From JAVBQG01 sp031549185 (GTDB taxonomy: Bacteria; Synergistota; Synergistia; Synergistales; Synergistaceae): 64,000 nucleotides of DNA. Shown piece after piece: positions 1-7,973 of this stretch. The DNA is taken from assembly GCA_031549185.1 (NCBI GenBank), contig JAVBQG010000018.1, forward strand, positions 1-64,000, given 5' to 3'. A model generated the notes under the pieces. It made no database searches and was not told the origin of the DNA. It saw only the letters and a list, made by a program, of their open reading frames with translations. Both the position numbers and the translations under genes were made by a program. The first letter of the stretch is position 1; each line of letters starts with the position of its first letter.

Positions 1-37
1 CAGTTTGCTTGTAGCGGGTGTCGTGAGGAGCGTCCAT
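1..37 (-). CDS. N-terminal fragment of an unidentified protein running off the window edge
   Basis: Only the first dozen codons lie in the window, read from an ATG at 37 toward the left edge; they encode MDAPHDTRYKQT. A HDxxYK pattern near the N-terminus resembles the start of Rpn-type (PD-(D/E)XK nuclease, transposase_31) proteins, but 12 residues cannot establish a family. The frame stays open upstream for about 40 codons without another ATG, so the start is uncertain. An extended -10 box lies upstream at 150-155. The plus strand of the same stretch also has an open, cysteine-rich frame to a stop near 146, so even the strand is not certain. Confidence 0.25.
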   Translation of the reverse strand, partial: MDAPHDTRYKQT

Positions 38-149
38 TTGACGCAGCCCCACGACAGAAGTGCCGTCGCTGCGATTCTTGCCGCCCTCGGCTCCACCTAC
101 GAAAAATGCTATTCTGCGACGTAGACCTGACGAATGTGGGATTATAGCA

Positions 150-158
150 AATTCTGAT
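150..158 (-). promoter_or_regulatory. Extended -10 promoter pointing to the left edge
   Basis: On the minus strand TGCTATAAT forms an extended -10 element (TGnTATAAT). No good -35 is visible, which is normal for extended -10 promoters. It would drive the edge fragment at 1-37 or an RNA. Confidence 0.4.
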
Positions 159-205
159 TTTATCCAGTTTTGTGAGGTGTGAACGCGCGACTGAGTAAGG
201 TCTAT

Positions 206-244
206 AAAAAGAGGCGCGAAGCCGGTTATAACCAGCTTCGCGCC
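206..244 (-). terminator. Rho-independent terminator after tRNA-Met
   Basis: GGCGCGAAGC (213-222) pairs with GCTTCGCGCC (235-244), and the loop contains a further palindrome, GGTTATAACC. On the minus strand the stem is followed by TCTTTTTA. It lies 30 bases past the 3' end of the tRNA. Confidence 0.8.
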
Positions 245-273
245 CTATCTATTCATATCTGTTCTTTTCGTAT

Positions 274-350
274 TGGTGGGCCTACCTGGAATCGAACCAG
301 GAACCTTCCGGTTATGAGCCGGTGGCTCTAACCAATTGAGCTATAGGCCC
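274..350 (-). tRNA. tRNA-Met (anticodon CAT)
   Basis: The minus strand folds as a full cloverleaf: 7-bp acceptor stem GGGCCTA/TAGGCCC, TTCGATT in the T loop, anticodon stem CCGGC/ACCGG region with loop CTCATAA giving anticodon CAT, and an encoded CCA at 276-274. CAT can be elongator Met, initiator Met or tRNA-Ile2 (lysidine). The acceptor pairs fully at position 1-72, unlike initiator tRNA, so elongator Met is the best call, with Ile2 not excluded. Confidence 0.93.
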
Positions 351-374
351 AAGACAACGCATTATATAACACGA

Positions 375-563
375 TCAGTCATTAATGCAACCGATGGGAC
401 AGCAGTCGATCGCCTCTTTTATCGCGTCTCGTTCGCTCTCTGGATCCTCCTCGACCAGGACGGTCGCCTTTCCCGCGTTTTCGTCCAGGCCGAAGACCTG
501 CGGGCAGGTCTGCATACAAACACCGCAACCGATACAGTCTTTTTGGTTTATTTTGACACCCAT
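375..563 (-). CDS. Small 4Fe-4S ferredoxin
   Basis: A 62-residue cytosolic electron carrier. Cysteines at 10, 13 and 16 (CIGCGVC) plus the C-terminal CP at 55-56 form the single-cluster ligand set of Thermotoga/Desulfovibrio-type ferredoxins; extra cysteines at 20 and 54 could form the disulfide that replaces a second cluster. Length and acidic composition fit the family. It stands alone between tRNA-Met and purR, all on the minus strand, and may share a transcript with the tRNA downstream. The redox partner cannot be told from context. Confidence 0.9.
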   Translation of the reverse strand: MGVKINQKDCIGCGVCMQTCPQVFGLDENAGKATVLVEEDPESERDAIKEAIDCCPIGCIND

Positions 564-657
564 CTTAGATCATGCCTCCTTGAAAGGCATGATTCTAATC
601 CTATTTTTTCACATCGTCAAATTTTTTTGCCGATTGGTGCGATGCGCAGGTTTCGCC

Positions 658-1455
658 CTACCGTTTGGAGACGGAGAGCTGTGGTACGCCGCCCGGCAGC
701 GTGAGGTCCAGCAGAGAGCGATACTCCGTGACGGCCTTTTTCTTCGGCTCGGCGGAGGCGATGAAAACGCCGACGCCCGTCACGTCCGCGCCGAACTCGC
801 GCGCCATGAGGAGCATTCCTGCCGCCGTGCTGCCGCCGCGCATGAAGTCGTCCACCACCAACACCTTACTCGAAGCGGCGAGGCTTCTTGTGCCGAGGTA
901 CATGGTGCGGACGTCGCCGCTTCCGGTGGGGAAGTGGACGCCGACGGCGGGGCCGTCGCTCGGCCGGTTGCGAAAACGGCAGACGGCGAGTGGAACGCCG
1001 AGCGCGTATGCGGTGAAAAAGGCCACGGGTATGCCCTTGACCTCGGAGGTCATCACGACGTCCGGCTTGTCCGACGCAAAGAGCGAGGCCATCGTGAAGC
1101 CAAGGAACGACGCGGAGGCCGGTTCGAAGAGGAGGTCCGTGTAATAGATGAGTCCGCCTGGCAGCAGTCGATCCGGCGCCGACAGGCGCTCCGCGATGTC
1201 GCCGAGCGTCCGTTCGCGGTACTCGCCGGACGGGTCGGGCAGAAAGTAGGCGCCGCCGCTGCGCCCACGGTCGACGACGATGCCGCCGAGGCCTTCGTTG
1301 GCAAGCGACTCCGAGATGATTTCAATATCGTCGCTGACGAGGGTCTTCGACACGCCGAAGCCCGACGCGGTCTCCGTCAAAGAAATTGGCATGGATGGTC
1401 GCAACAGTAACCGGGATGCTATTCGAATCAGACGCTCCGTTCTTTTGCCCTTCAT
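658..1455 (-). CDS. purR: Pur operon repressor, PurR (Bacillus type)
   Basis: A 265-residue DNA-binding repressor of purine biosynthesis that senses PRPP. An N-terminal winged-helix region (about 1-75) precedes a type I phosphoribosyltransferase-fold domain with the PRPP-binding motif VLVVDDFMRGGST at about 198-210. This is the Gram-positive PurR, unrelated to the LacI-family E. coli PurR. It follows ispE by only 7 bases, so veg, ispE and purR form a minus-strand operon, as in Bacillus. Its likely target, purSQLF, is in this window, although I found no convincing PurBox at that promoter. Confidence 0.92.
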   Translation of the reverse strand: MKGKRTERLIRIASRLLLRPSMPISLTETASGFGVSKTLVSDDIEIISESLANEGLGGIVVDRGRSGGAYFLPDPSGEYRERTLGDIAERLSAPDRLLPGGLIYYTDLLFEPASASFLGFTMASLFASDKPDVVMTSEVKGIPVAFFTAYALGVPLAVCRFRNRPSDGPAVGVHFPTGSGDVRTMYLGTRSLAASSKVLVVDDFMRGGSTAAGMLLMAREFGADVTGVGVFIASAEPKKKAVTEYRSLLDLTLPGGVPQLSVSKR

Positions 1456-1462
1456 AATAACA

Positions 1463-2335
1463 TCACTCCATTACCATGATCTTCTGCAACCACGGAAAAC
1501 GCTCAAGCCTCGATGAAAGCGCATCGGCGAGATTCGTCCGGGAGGCGAAAAGCGCGAAACAGGACGAACCGCTCCCACATAGCCCCCACGCCAACGCACC
1601 GCTTTCTTCGAAAATTGAGTAAGCATCATTGTAACATAACAGGTGGTCAGCATGACACAACATAAAATCATTTGGTAAAAATCCGAGGAACTTGCGTCCC
1701 TTGAGCCGCTTCAGAATGTCGCGCGACTCGCGTCGCGCCTCTTCGCGCGAGACGACCACAGGTCTTTCCGTCTGCGTTTCTCTCATGTGGTCGATTCTTG
1801 CGTAGGCCTCCCGCGTGTCGCTGCTCCAGGTCGGGAAGAGAATCACGCCAGGCAGATCCAGCGTCTCGTCGAGTCCCTCCAGCTCTTCGCCGATCCCATC
1901 CGCCAGGGCAAGATCGTAGCGACTGGCGAGAAACGCGACATCTGCGCCGAGCCTTCCCATTTCGGAGAGCTCCGGCAGGGCACAACCACCGCTGCGCGCG
2001 AACCAACGCAACAGAGCAGCGGCGTTGCCGCTGCCTGCGCCAATACCGCTGCCCATGGGCAAAAATTTGGACAACCTCATCTCGAGTGGAGGCAAAGCCT
2101 CCGAGCCGAAGCGAGTCCGCAAAAAAGAGCACACCTTTATGAGCAGGTTCTCGCCCGGAATACTGGCTCCCGCCACCTGGAGCGTGTCTTGTCGCGCCCC
2201 GGCCGTTATCTCCAGTACCTCGGGCGACTTCCTTCTCCAGAAAAGGGAGTGTATTTCGTGATAACCGTCATCACGTCTTCTCAGCACTCTCAAATTGAGG
2301 TTAATTTTGATGGAACACGTCTCTATAAAATGCAT
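1463..2335 (-). CDS. ispE: 4-diphosphocytidyl-2-C-methyl-D-erythritol kinase
   Basis: A 290-residue GHMP kinase that phosphorylates CDP-methylerythritol in the non-mevalonate (MEP) isoprenoid pathway. The start carries the IKINLNLRVL substrate motif of IspE and the ATP loop PMGSGIGAGSGNAA is at 93-106; a C-terminal GLCGSGSSCFAL is the third GHMP motif. The family usually has PxGAGLGGGSSDAA in the ATP loop, so this copy is somewhat divergent, but length and neighbours (veg upstream, purR downstream) support the call. Confidence 0.9.
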   Translation of the reverse strand: MHFIETCSIKINLNLRVLRRRDDGYHEIHSLFWRRKSPEVLEITAGARQDTLQVAGASIPGENLLIKVCSFLRTRFGSEALPPLEMRLSKFLPMGSGIGAGSGNAAALLRWFARSGGCALPELSEMGRLGADVAFLASRYDLALADGIGEELEGLDETLDLPGVILFPTWSSDTREAYARIDHMRETQTERPVVVSREEARRESRDILKRLKGRKFLGFLPNDFMLCHADHLLCYNDAYSIFEESGALAWGLCGSGSSCFALFASRTNLADALSSRLERFPWLQKIMVME

Positions 2336-2393
2336 GTCGAAAAAGTAGGGAGAAAAGAGGAAAGAATCAAGGGTAATTTGGACGGGAGACGCG

Positions 2394-2639
2394 TCAAATG
2401 ATGTTTTTCCCGCTTGGAAGCAGCTGCAGCTCCACCTCTTTTGTCAATATGTCCGCGTAACTGAAGGAAACCGTGCTGTTCTGAGATTCGACAAACAACG
2501 TGAAAAGGCTGGGGTATGCCTCCAGGATGACACCGTGTCTTGCCTCCATCTTTCTGCGCCCGTTCGCCGCACGGTAAAAAACCTGGAAGCCCTTGCACTG
2601 ACTGATCCGCTCGCGTATCGCGTTCAAATTGCCCGCCAA
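2394..2639 (-). CDS. veg: Veg family protein
   Basis: A small (about 81 residues) cytosolic protein. The core NGRRKMEARHGVILEAYPS followed by VSFSYADILTKEVEL matches Veg of Bacillus, implicated in biofilm regulation, and the gene precedes ispE there too. I chose the TTG at 2639 because GGGAG lies 8 bases upstream and the N-terminus MAGNLNAIRERI then aligns with the family; an in-frame TTG at 2654 would add five residues. Confidence 0.82.
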   Translation of the reverse strand: MAGNLNAIRERISQCKGFQVFYRAANGRRKMEARHGVILEAYPSLFTLFVESQNSTVSFSYADILTKEVELQLLPSGKNII

Positions 2640-2688
2640 TATCCTCACTCCCAAGAGTCATATTAATCTACTGGAAATTTTAACACAT

Positions 2689-2720
2689 TGCCGGGGTGAA
2701 TTCAAGATTGAATCCCGGCA
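2689..2720 (-). terminator. Hairpin in the selB-veg gap, possible terminator
   Basis: TGCCGGG (2689-2695) pairs with CCCGGCA (2714-2720), and ATTCAA/TTGAAT form an inner stem with a four-base bulge. On the minus strand the stem is followed by a mixed AT tract (TTAAAATTT) rather than a pure T run. It probably ends selAB transcription before veg, and is a weak intrinsic terminator at best. The rest of the 151-base gap holds no gene. Confidence 0.45.
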
Positions 2721-2790
2721 GCGCGCATTTTCCGTGTCAATATTCATCAAAATGTCACCAAGGGGGAATTTTGCAAGCAATTTTAAAGTA

Positions 2791-4776
2791 TCAAGATCGA
2801 ACTTTTAACACGATTCTTTTATCCCCGACGCGCCTGGTTATGGCTTGCGAGTCGAAGAACTCCAGTATCGCCAAGGCATATTTGCGGCTGGTTCCGATCT
2901 TGTCCCGCAGCGACGCGACCGTGAGGTTGCCCTCGATCGACGAGACGATTTCGTGAAGCCTCGATCTGGTTTCCCTCGGCAGCAGAAGGCCCTCGCCTAT
3001 GATTTTAAGGTCGGCGTTCTCCTTGAGGTAGCCGAGAGCTTTGCTGATCTCCTGGGCGGAGAGCCCCGTCTCCTGTGGGAGCAGGGCGATCTCCGCGAGC
3101 TGGAAGTCCCTGGCGAGCGCCAATTCGTTCAGCCGCGTCACGATCTCCATAAATCGATCGTCGTTGCGCGGCTGGAAATCGGGCAGATGATAGCGGATTT
3201 CCCCGCCCGCCTCCGTGGATTTCAACTCGCCTCTGCGTATGAACAGTCGGAGGAACTCGACCATGTCCCGCAATTCGAAGGCGCCCTCGGTGGATGGCGG
3301 GGCCGACTGGGTCAGCTCGTCCGCGCTGAGGCCCGCCCGCTCGGGGTGGGTTTTGTGAAATGCGTCCAACTGGGCCTGGATTTTGCGGAGTGCGGTACGC
3401 GCCAGTGCCTCCGAGCAGAAAAACGTGCGCGTCTCGCCGAAACGGAGAATATCTCCGTCGGTCTCTGGTCTGCCAAGCGTTTTTGCGGCGGCAGAGAAGT
3501 CATTCTTCTCCATCTGGGACAGCTTGAAAAGATGCCCCGCCTCCAAAATGCCTCTCTCGCGCACCAGCGCGATCAGGCGCGCGGTGGGGAGCTTTTCCGG
3601 AGATGTTCGGCTCAGTTCCAAGAGAATGGCCTCCCGCGCCACGCGCTCCTCCCCGCTGTGGGGGCGCCTCGTGTTCGGCAGCAGGATCTCCCCTCCGCCG
3701 ATGGTTCTGAGGGGGCTGTAGAAGCGCACGACGAAACGCTCGCCCATGGCCGAGGCGATCGGAAACTCGGGGAAGAGCTGCACCAACCCGCTCTCACCCG
3801 GTTTGATCACGCGGCGTTTTTCGTCCTTCAGGTTTCCGAGCAGCGAGACTCGGACGACGACGTCCGAGGTGCCGACGTGCAGGCGCAGCCGCTGCCAGTG
3901 CCGGATGGGTTCGGGCGCCGAGGGGAGCATGTCGAGGCGCGCGTCGAGGCATTCGGTCGGGAAAAAACGGCCCGGCGCGCAGGCGACGTCGCCCCTGTGA
4001 AGCTGTTCGAGCGAGACGGAGGCCAGGTTGATCGCCGTCCGCTGTCCCGCCACCGCCTCCTGCGACGGGGCGCCGTGGACCTGTATGGAGCGGACCTTGG
4101 TCCGAAGGCTGGAGGGCATGATCTCGACGTCGTCTCCCTCGCGCACGGAACCGTGATAGGCGGTGCCGGTTACGACGCTTCCGAAGCCCTTCACGCTGAA
4201 GGCGCGGTCGATGGGCAGGAAGAACGCTCCCATCCGGTTTCGCGCGGGCGTGACGGAGACGATCTCCTCGAGCGCCGTGAGCAGGGCGGGTATGCCCTCT
4301 CCCGTCGTTGACGAGACGGGCAGGAGCGGCGCTCCCTCCAGAAAGGTTCCCGCCGTGAGCTGCTCCACGTCGAGTCGCGCCAGTTCGAGCATCTCGTCGT
4401 CGACCAGGTCGACCTTGCTGAGTACGACGAGCCCGCTCGAGACGCCGAGCAGTTTCAGGATGTCCAGGTGCTCGCGGGTCTGGGGCATGACGCCCTCGTC
4501 CGCCGCGACGACGAGCATGACGGCGTCGATGCCCGCCACGCCCGCCACCATCTGGCGGATGAATTTCTCGTGTCCGGGGACGTCGACGATGCTGACGACG
4601 CGGCCGGAGGGGAGGGCGAGCGGCGCGAAGCCGAGTTCGATCGTGATGCCGCGTTTTTTCTCCTCGCTCAAGCTGTCGCAGTCGACGCCCGTCAGCGCGC
4701 GCACGAGCGTCGTCTTGCCGTGGTCGATGTGCCCGGCGCTGCCGAGGATGAAGGGGTACTCGGCGCCTCTATCCAT
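2791..4776 (-). CDS. selB: Selenocysteine-specific elongation factor SelB
   Basis: A 661-residue translation factor that delivers Sec-tRNA to UGA codons marked by a SECIS hairpin. The G domain has GHIDHGKT at 15-22, the DVPGHE G3 motif near 65-70 and the SKVD G4 motif near 120. Two EF-Tu-like beta-barrels follow, then about 250 residues that should hold the four winged helices binding SECIS RNA. Its start overlaps the last 8 bases of selA, so the two are translationally coupled. No selC (tRNA-Sec) was found in this window. Confidence 0.95.
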   Translation of the reverse strand: MDRGAEYPFILGSAGHIDHGKTTLVRALTGVDCDSLSEEKKRGITIELGFAPLALPSGRVVSIVDVPGHEKFIRQMVAGVAGIDAVMLVVAADEGVMPQTREHLDILKLLGVSSGLVVLSKVDLVDDEMLELARLDVEQLTAGTFLEGAPLLPVSSTTGEGIPALLTALEEIVSVTPARNRMGAFFLPIDRAFSVKGFGSVVTGTAYHGSVREGDDVEIMPSSLRTKVRSIQVHGAPSQEAVAGQRTAINLASVSLEQLHRGDVACAPGRFFPTECLDARLDMLPSAPEPIRHWQRLRLHVGTSDVVVRVSLLGNLKDEKRRVIKPGESGLVQLFPEFPIASAMGERFVVRFYSPLRTIGGGEILLPNTRRPHSGEERVAREAILLELSRTSPEKLPTARLIALVRERGILEAGHLFKLSQMEKNDFSAAAKTLGRPETDGDILRFGETRTFFCSEALARTALRKIQAQLDAFHKTHPERAGLSADELTQSAPPSTEGAFELRDMVEFLRLFIRRGELKSTEAGGEIRYHLPDFQPRNDDRFMEIVTRLNELALARDFQLAEIALLPQETGLSAQEISKALGYLKENADLKIIGEGLLLPRETRSRLHEIVSSIEGNLTVASLRDKIGTSRKYALAILEFFDSQAITRRVGDKRIVLKVRS

Positions 4777-6223
4777 CGTTCGTCGTGTTTCTGTGCGCGA
4801 AGATCTCCCGCAGCGCGCGGGAGACCCTCTCCTCCTCGCCCGGCAGCAGTGTGCGGACGTGGAAGATCAGGCGGTCGTCGCGAATGCCCGCGATCACCGG
4901 CACTTCGGCTTCGCGCAGCCTGGCCGCCAGCTTCTCGGCCCTGACGCCGCCGCTCGGGGCGAGCGCGACGCCCCAGCCGGGCAGCTCCGTGGCGGGAAAA
5001 GCGCCGCCGCCGACGGCGTCGTCCGTCTCGACCAGCGAGACCTTCGGCGAACCGAAGGCGTGCAGTCCAAGCTCCGCGAAGAGCGCTTCGATCGTCTCAA
5101 GCAACGCCTCCGCGCGCGCCCGGAGGACGTCGTTTCTCTCGCGCAGCATCTCCATCGTGGGAATTCTGCCGCTCTCGCCCTTGAGGTACAGGCGCAGGAT
5201 TGCCTCGAAGGCGGCGAGCGTCATCTTGTCGACTCGCAGCGCGCGGGCGAGCTGGTTGGTGCGTATCCGGTCGATCAATTCGCGCGATCCCGCGATGCAG
5301 CCGATCTGCGGGCCGCCGAGGAGCTTGTCGCCGGAGAACGTGACGACGTCGACGCCCGTCTCGAGGCAGCGGCGCACGGTCGGCTCGCCGGAGAGGGTGG
5401 GCGCGTCCTCCACCGAGATGTCCTCCAGCAGGCCGCTGCCGAGGTCCTCCATGCAGATCAGCCCGTTTTCGTGGGCGATCTTCGCCAGCTCCTCGCGAGG
5501 CACGGACTCCGTGAAGCCCTGCACGCGGAAGTTCGACGGGTGTACCTTGAGCAGAAGAGCGGTGTCGTCAGTGATCGCGTCCCGGTAGTCGCGGGGATGG
5601 GTACAGTTGGTGGTGCCGACCTCCGCCATGCGCGCGCCCGAGAACGAAAGGATGTCGGGGATGCGGAACGAGCCGCCGATCTCGACCAGCTCGCCACGGG
5701 AGACGACGACCTCCCGGCCCCTTGCCAGCGCGGCGAGCGCGAGGACCACGGCCCCCGCGTTATTGTTGACGACGAGCGCCGCCTCGGCCCCCGTGGCCTG
5801 GCAGAGCAGCCATTCGACGTGCGCGTTGCGCTGTCCGCGCGAGCCGGTCTCGGTGGCGTATTCGAGCGTACTGTAGCCCTTCGCGACGGCGACGACGGCC
5901 GAGAGTGCCTCGTCCGGCAGGGGGGAGCGCCCGAGGTTGGTGTGCACAACCACGCCGGTGGCGTTGACCACGGGACGAAGGCTGCTGCGCGCGCGGTTTT
6001 CGATCAAACGCCTGGCGCGATCCTCCACGATCTCAGCGACGGGGAGGTCGAGCCGCATCGTCCCCTCTCTCGCATCGCGGCGGAATTCCGAGAGGGCCTC
6101 GGAGAAGAGGTCCTTGATCGTCTCGCGCCCGAGCTCGCGTTCGAGCGATTCGACCCACGGTAGCGCCAGCAGGGAGTCCATTTGAGGTATGGCTCGTAAA
6201 AATTTTTGAAGCTCCGCATCCAT
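4769..6223 (-). CDS. selA: L-seryl-tRNA(Sec) selenium transferase SelA
   Basis: A 484-residue PLP enzyme that converts Ser-tRNA(Sec) to Sec-tRNA(Sec) with selenophosphate. The PLP lysine is K300 in TFSGDKLLGGPQIG; VVNATGVVVHTNLGRSPL near 85-102 is the family signature and VVNNNAGAV near 151-159 is the cofactor-proximal loop. Length is normal. It heads a two-gene selA-selB operon, divergent from the iron exporter gene at 6349. Presence of selAB implies that selenoproteins are encoded elsewhere in the genome. Confidence 0.95.
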   Translation of the reverse strand: MDAELQKFLRAIPQMDSLLALPWVESLERELGRETIKDLFSEALSEFRRDAREGTMRLDLPVAEIVEDRARRLIENRARSSLRPVVNATGVVVHTNLGRSPLPDEALSAVVAVAKGYSTLEYATETGSRGQRNAHVEWLLCQATGAEAALVVNNNAGAVVLALAALARGREVVVSRGELVEIGGSFRIPDILSFSGARMAEVGTTNCTHPRDYRDAITDDTALLLKVHPSNFRVQGFTESVPREELAKIAHENGLICMEDLGSGLLEDISVEDAPTLSGEPTVRRCLETGVDVVTFSGDKLLGGPQIGCIAGSRELIDRIRTNQLARALRVDKMTLAAFEAILRLYLKGESGRIPTMEMLRERNDVLRARAEALLETIEALFAELGLHAFGSPKVSLVETDDAVGGGAFPATELPGWGVALAPSGGVRAEKLAARLREAEVPVIAGIRDDRLIFHVRTLLPGEEERVSRALREIFAHRNTTNDG

Positions 6224-6348
6224 CGTCGATCACAACCTTTTTTACATCGCATAATGCAGCCAAAGTATACACGAAACTTCCCATCACAACCTCGCGATTT
6301 TTGTGCTACATTCAGCGTGATCGGTATGAATGGGAGAGGGGAATTCCG

Positions 6349-7224
6349 ATGGGAGAGAACGGTGGAAAAATAAACGTGGAGGTCCTGCGTTATCAGCAGT
6401 CCGAGGTCGACGGCGCGGCGCTGTATCATGCCATCGCCCGAGGCATACGCGACGAAAAAAATAAAAACATCCTGACGAAGATTGCCTCGGACGAAACGCG
6501 CCACGCGAGGATGATCGAGGCACACACAGGGGTCGCGTTGAAACCGAACCGTCTGAGGCTGTTCTTTCTCTCGCTGTTGACGCGCCTGATGGGCTACACC
6601 TTTTCGATCAAGCTGCTCGAGCGCAACGAAAAAACCGCCGGGACGGAGATCGCCCTTGCGTCGCAGATCCCCGGTTTCGAGGAGATCGTGCGGGACGAGG
6701 AGTCCCATGAGTCGCAGCTCGTCGACATGCTCGAGGAGGAGCGCGTGGGCTACATCGGCAGCATCGTGCTCGGTATGAACGACGCGCTCGTCGAGCTGAC
6801 GGGCGCGCTCGCCGGCTACACGCTCGCGATGCGCGACACGCGGATCATCTCGATGGCCGGGCTGATCACGGGCTTCTCCGCTACCCTCTCGATGGCGGCC
6901 TCGGGTTACCTCTCCGCGCGGGCCGACGGCAGGCGCGACGCGCTCAAGTCGTCCGTCTACACGGGGGTTGCATACCTGCTGACGGTCGCGCTGCTGATCC
7001 TGCCGTATCTCCTCTTTCCAGAAGACGCCTATCTGGCGGCGCTCGGCGTCACAATGGCGGCCGCCATCGGCATCATTGCCGTCTTCAACGGATATGTCGC
7101 CGTCGTGCTCGACCGTTCATTCAAAAAAGGGTTCCTCGAGATGTCCGTCCTCAGCATCGGCGTGGCCGTCATCTCGTTTGTCATCGGCATCGTCGTCAAG
7201 CGGGTGCTGGGTATCGACCTGTGA
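6349..7224 (+). CDS. Ferritin-like/VIT1-CCC1 membrane iron transporter (MbfA-like)
   Basis: A 291-residue fusion. Residues about 10-135 are a rubrerythrin/ferritin-like four-helix domain with carboxylate and His ligands (EVDGAALYHAIA, ASDETRHARM, RDEESHESQ); residues about 140-290 are a VIT/CCC1 domain with about five membrane segments and the acidic MNDALVELTGALAGYT motif. The MbfA family exports ferrous iron to protect against iron and peroxide stress. I chose the ATG at 6349 because GAGAGGGG is 7-8 bases upstream; the frame is open back to 6301. The next gene starts in its stop codon. Confidence 0.85.
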   Translation: MGENGGKINVEVLRYQQSEVDGAALYHAIARGIRDEKNKNILTKIASDETRHARMIEAHTGVALKPNRLRLFFLSLLTRLMGYTFSIKLLERNEKTAGTEIALASQIPGFEEIVRDEESHESQLVDMLEEERVGYIGSIVLGMNDALVELTGALAGYTLAMRDTRIISMAGLITGFSATLSMAASGYLSARADGRRDALKSSVYTGVAYLLTVALLILPYLLFPEDAYLAALGVTMAAAIGIIAVFNGYVAVVLDRSFKKGFLEMSVLSIGVAVISFVIGIVVKRVLGIDL

Positions 7225-7898
7225 TGAAAGTTCGGCGGATATCCCTCGGGCACCTCAACCCCTGGTTGATCGAATGCGGCGGGCGGTGGATCGCGGTTGA
7301 CGCCGGCCGGCCGCGGGCAGTGGATCGCTTTCTGTCGGCGGTCGAAGCCGCCGGCTGCGAGGCGCGCGAGATCGCGTTGATCGTCGTCACGCACGCGCAC
7401 TACGACCACGTGGGCGCCGTCGCCGCGCTCAAGGCGCTCTCCGGCGCGCCCGTCGCCGCGCACCGGAGCGAGGCGGAGATTCTGCGCACCGGTGGCTTCG
7501 TCCTCTCCGACGGCCTGAACGCGCTCGGACGCTTCAGGGCCTTCATGGGCCGCCACGTCGTGCCGCGGTCGGTCTTCGCGTTCGAGCCGTTCGAGCCCGA
7601 CATCCTCGTCGACGAGGAACGCCGCCTCGACGACCTCGGCTTCCCCTCGGCGCTTGTCCACACGCCCGGCCACTCCGACGGCTCCATCAGCCTGCTCTTC
7701 GACGACGGCAACCTCTTCGCTGGCGACCTGGCGATCACCCAGCCGCTGCCAGGCCTCTGGCGGCACATGCCGATCTACGGCACGTCGATCGAAGCGGTCA
7801 AAAAAACCTGGCGTGTCATGATCGATCGCGGCGCCAGACACATCTACCCCGGTCACGGCCGCGACTTCCCGGCGTCGGAGCTGGAGCGGTATTTATAG
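7224..7898 (+). CDS. MBL-fold metallo-hydrolase
   Basis: A 224-residue cytosolic metallo-beta-lactamase-fold hydrolase with the dinuclear zinc motif THAHYDH near 54-60, HTPGHSDGS near 150, the bridging Asp in LFAGDLA and a final PGHG. Glyoxalase II and related thioester or lactone hydrolases share this pattern; the substrate cannot be read from sequence. The ATG at 7224 overlaps the TGA of the iron exporter gene (TGATG), so the pair is translationally coupled. Confidence 0.85.
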   Translation: MKVRRISLGHLNPWLIECGGRWIAVDAGRPRAVDRFLSAVEAAGCEAREIALIVVTHAHYDHVGAVAALKALSGAPVAAHRSEAEILRTGGFVLSDGLNALGRFRAFMGRHVVPRSVFAFEPFEPDILVDEERRLDDLGFPSALVHTPGHSDGSISLLFDDGNLFAGDLAITQPLPGLWRHMPIYGTSIEAVKKTWRVMIDRGARHIYPGHGRDFPASELERYL

Positions 7899-7907
7899 TG
7901 TGCAAAT

Positions 7908-7939
7908 AAACAATCGAGGCCGCGCGGCCTCGATTGTTT
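7908..7939. terminator. Perfect 32-base palindrome, bidirectional terminator
   Basis: A 16-bp perfect inverted repeat, AAACAATCGAGGCCGC with its complement, lies between the convergent MBL gene (ends 7898) and purF (ends 7974). A-rich bases on the left and T-rich bases on the right suit termination from both directions. Confidence 0.8.
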
Positions 7940-7973
7940 GATGGATATCTTCCACTTTTGAAAATTTGACCGC

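Noticed and set aside
385..1410. Long plus-strand ORF of 341 codons opposite purR
   Set aside because: Arg/Ala-rich composition without family motifs, fully antisense to the well-supported purR and ferredoxin genes; a GC-rich shadow.
2655..2790. tRNA-Sec gene next to selB
   Set aside because: GAATCCCGGCA looks like a T-arm end, but the fold is a simple hairpin and no acceptor or anticodon arm with TCA is present.
4163..6163. 666-codon plus-strand ORF opposite selA-selB
   Set aside because: Antisense shadow of two clear genes; low-complexity Arg/Ser/Asp sequence and no ribosome site.
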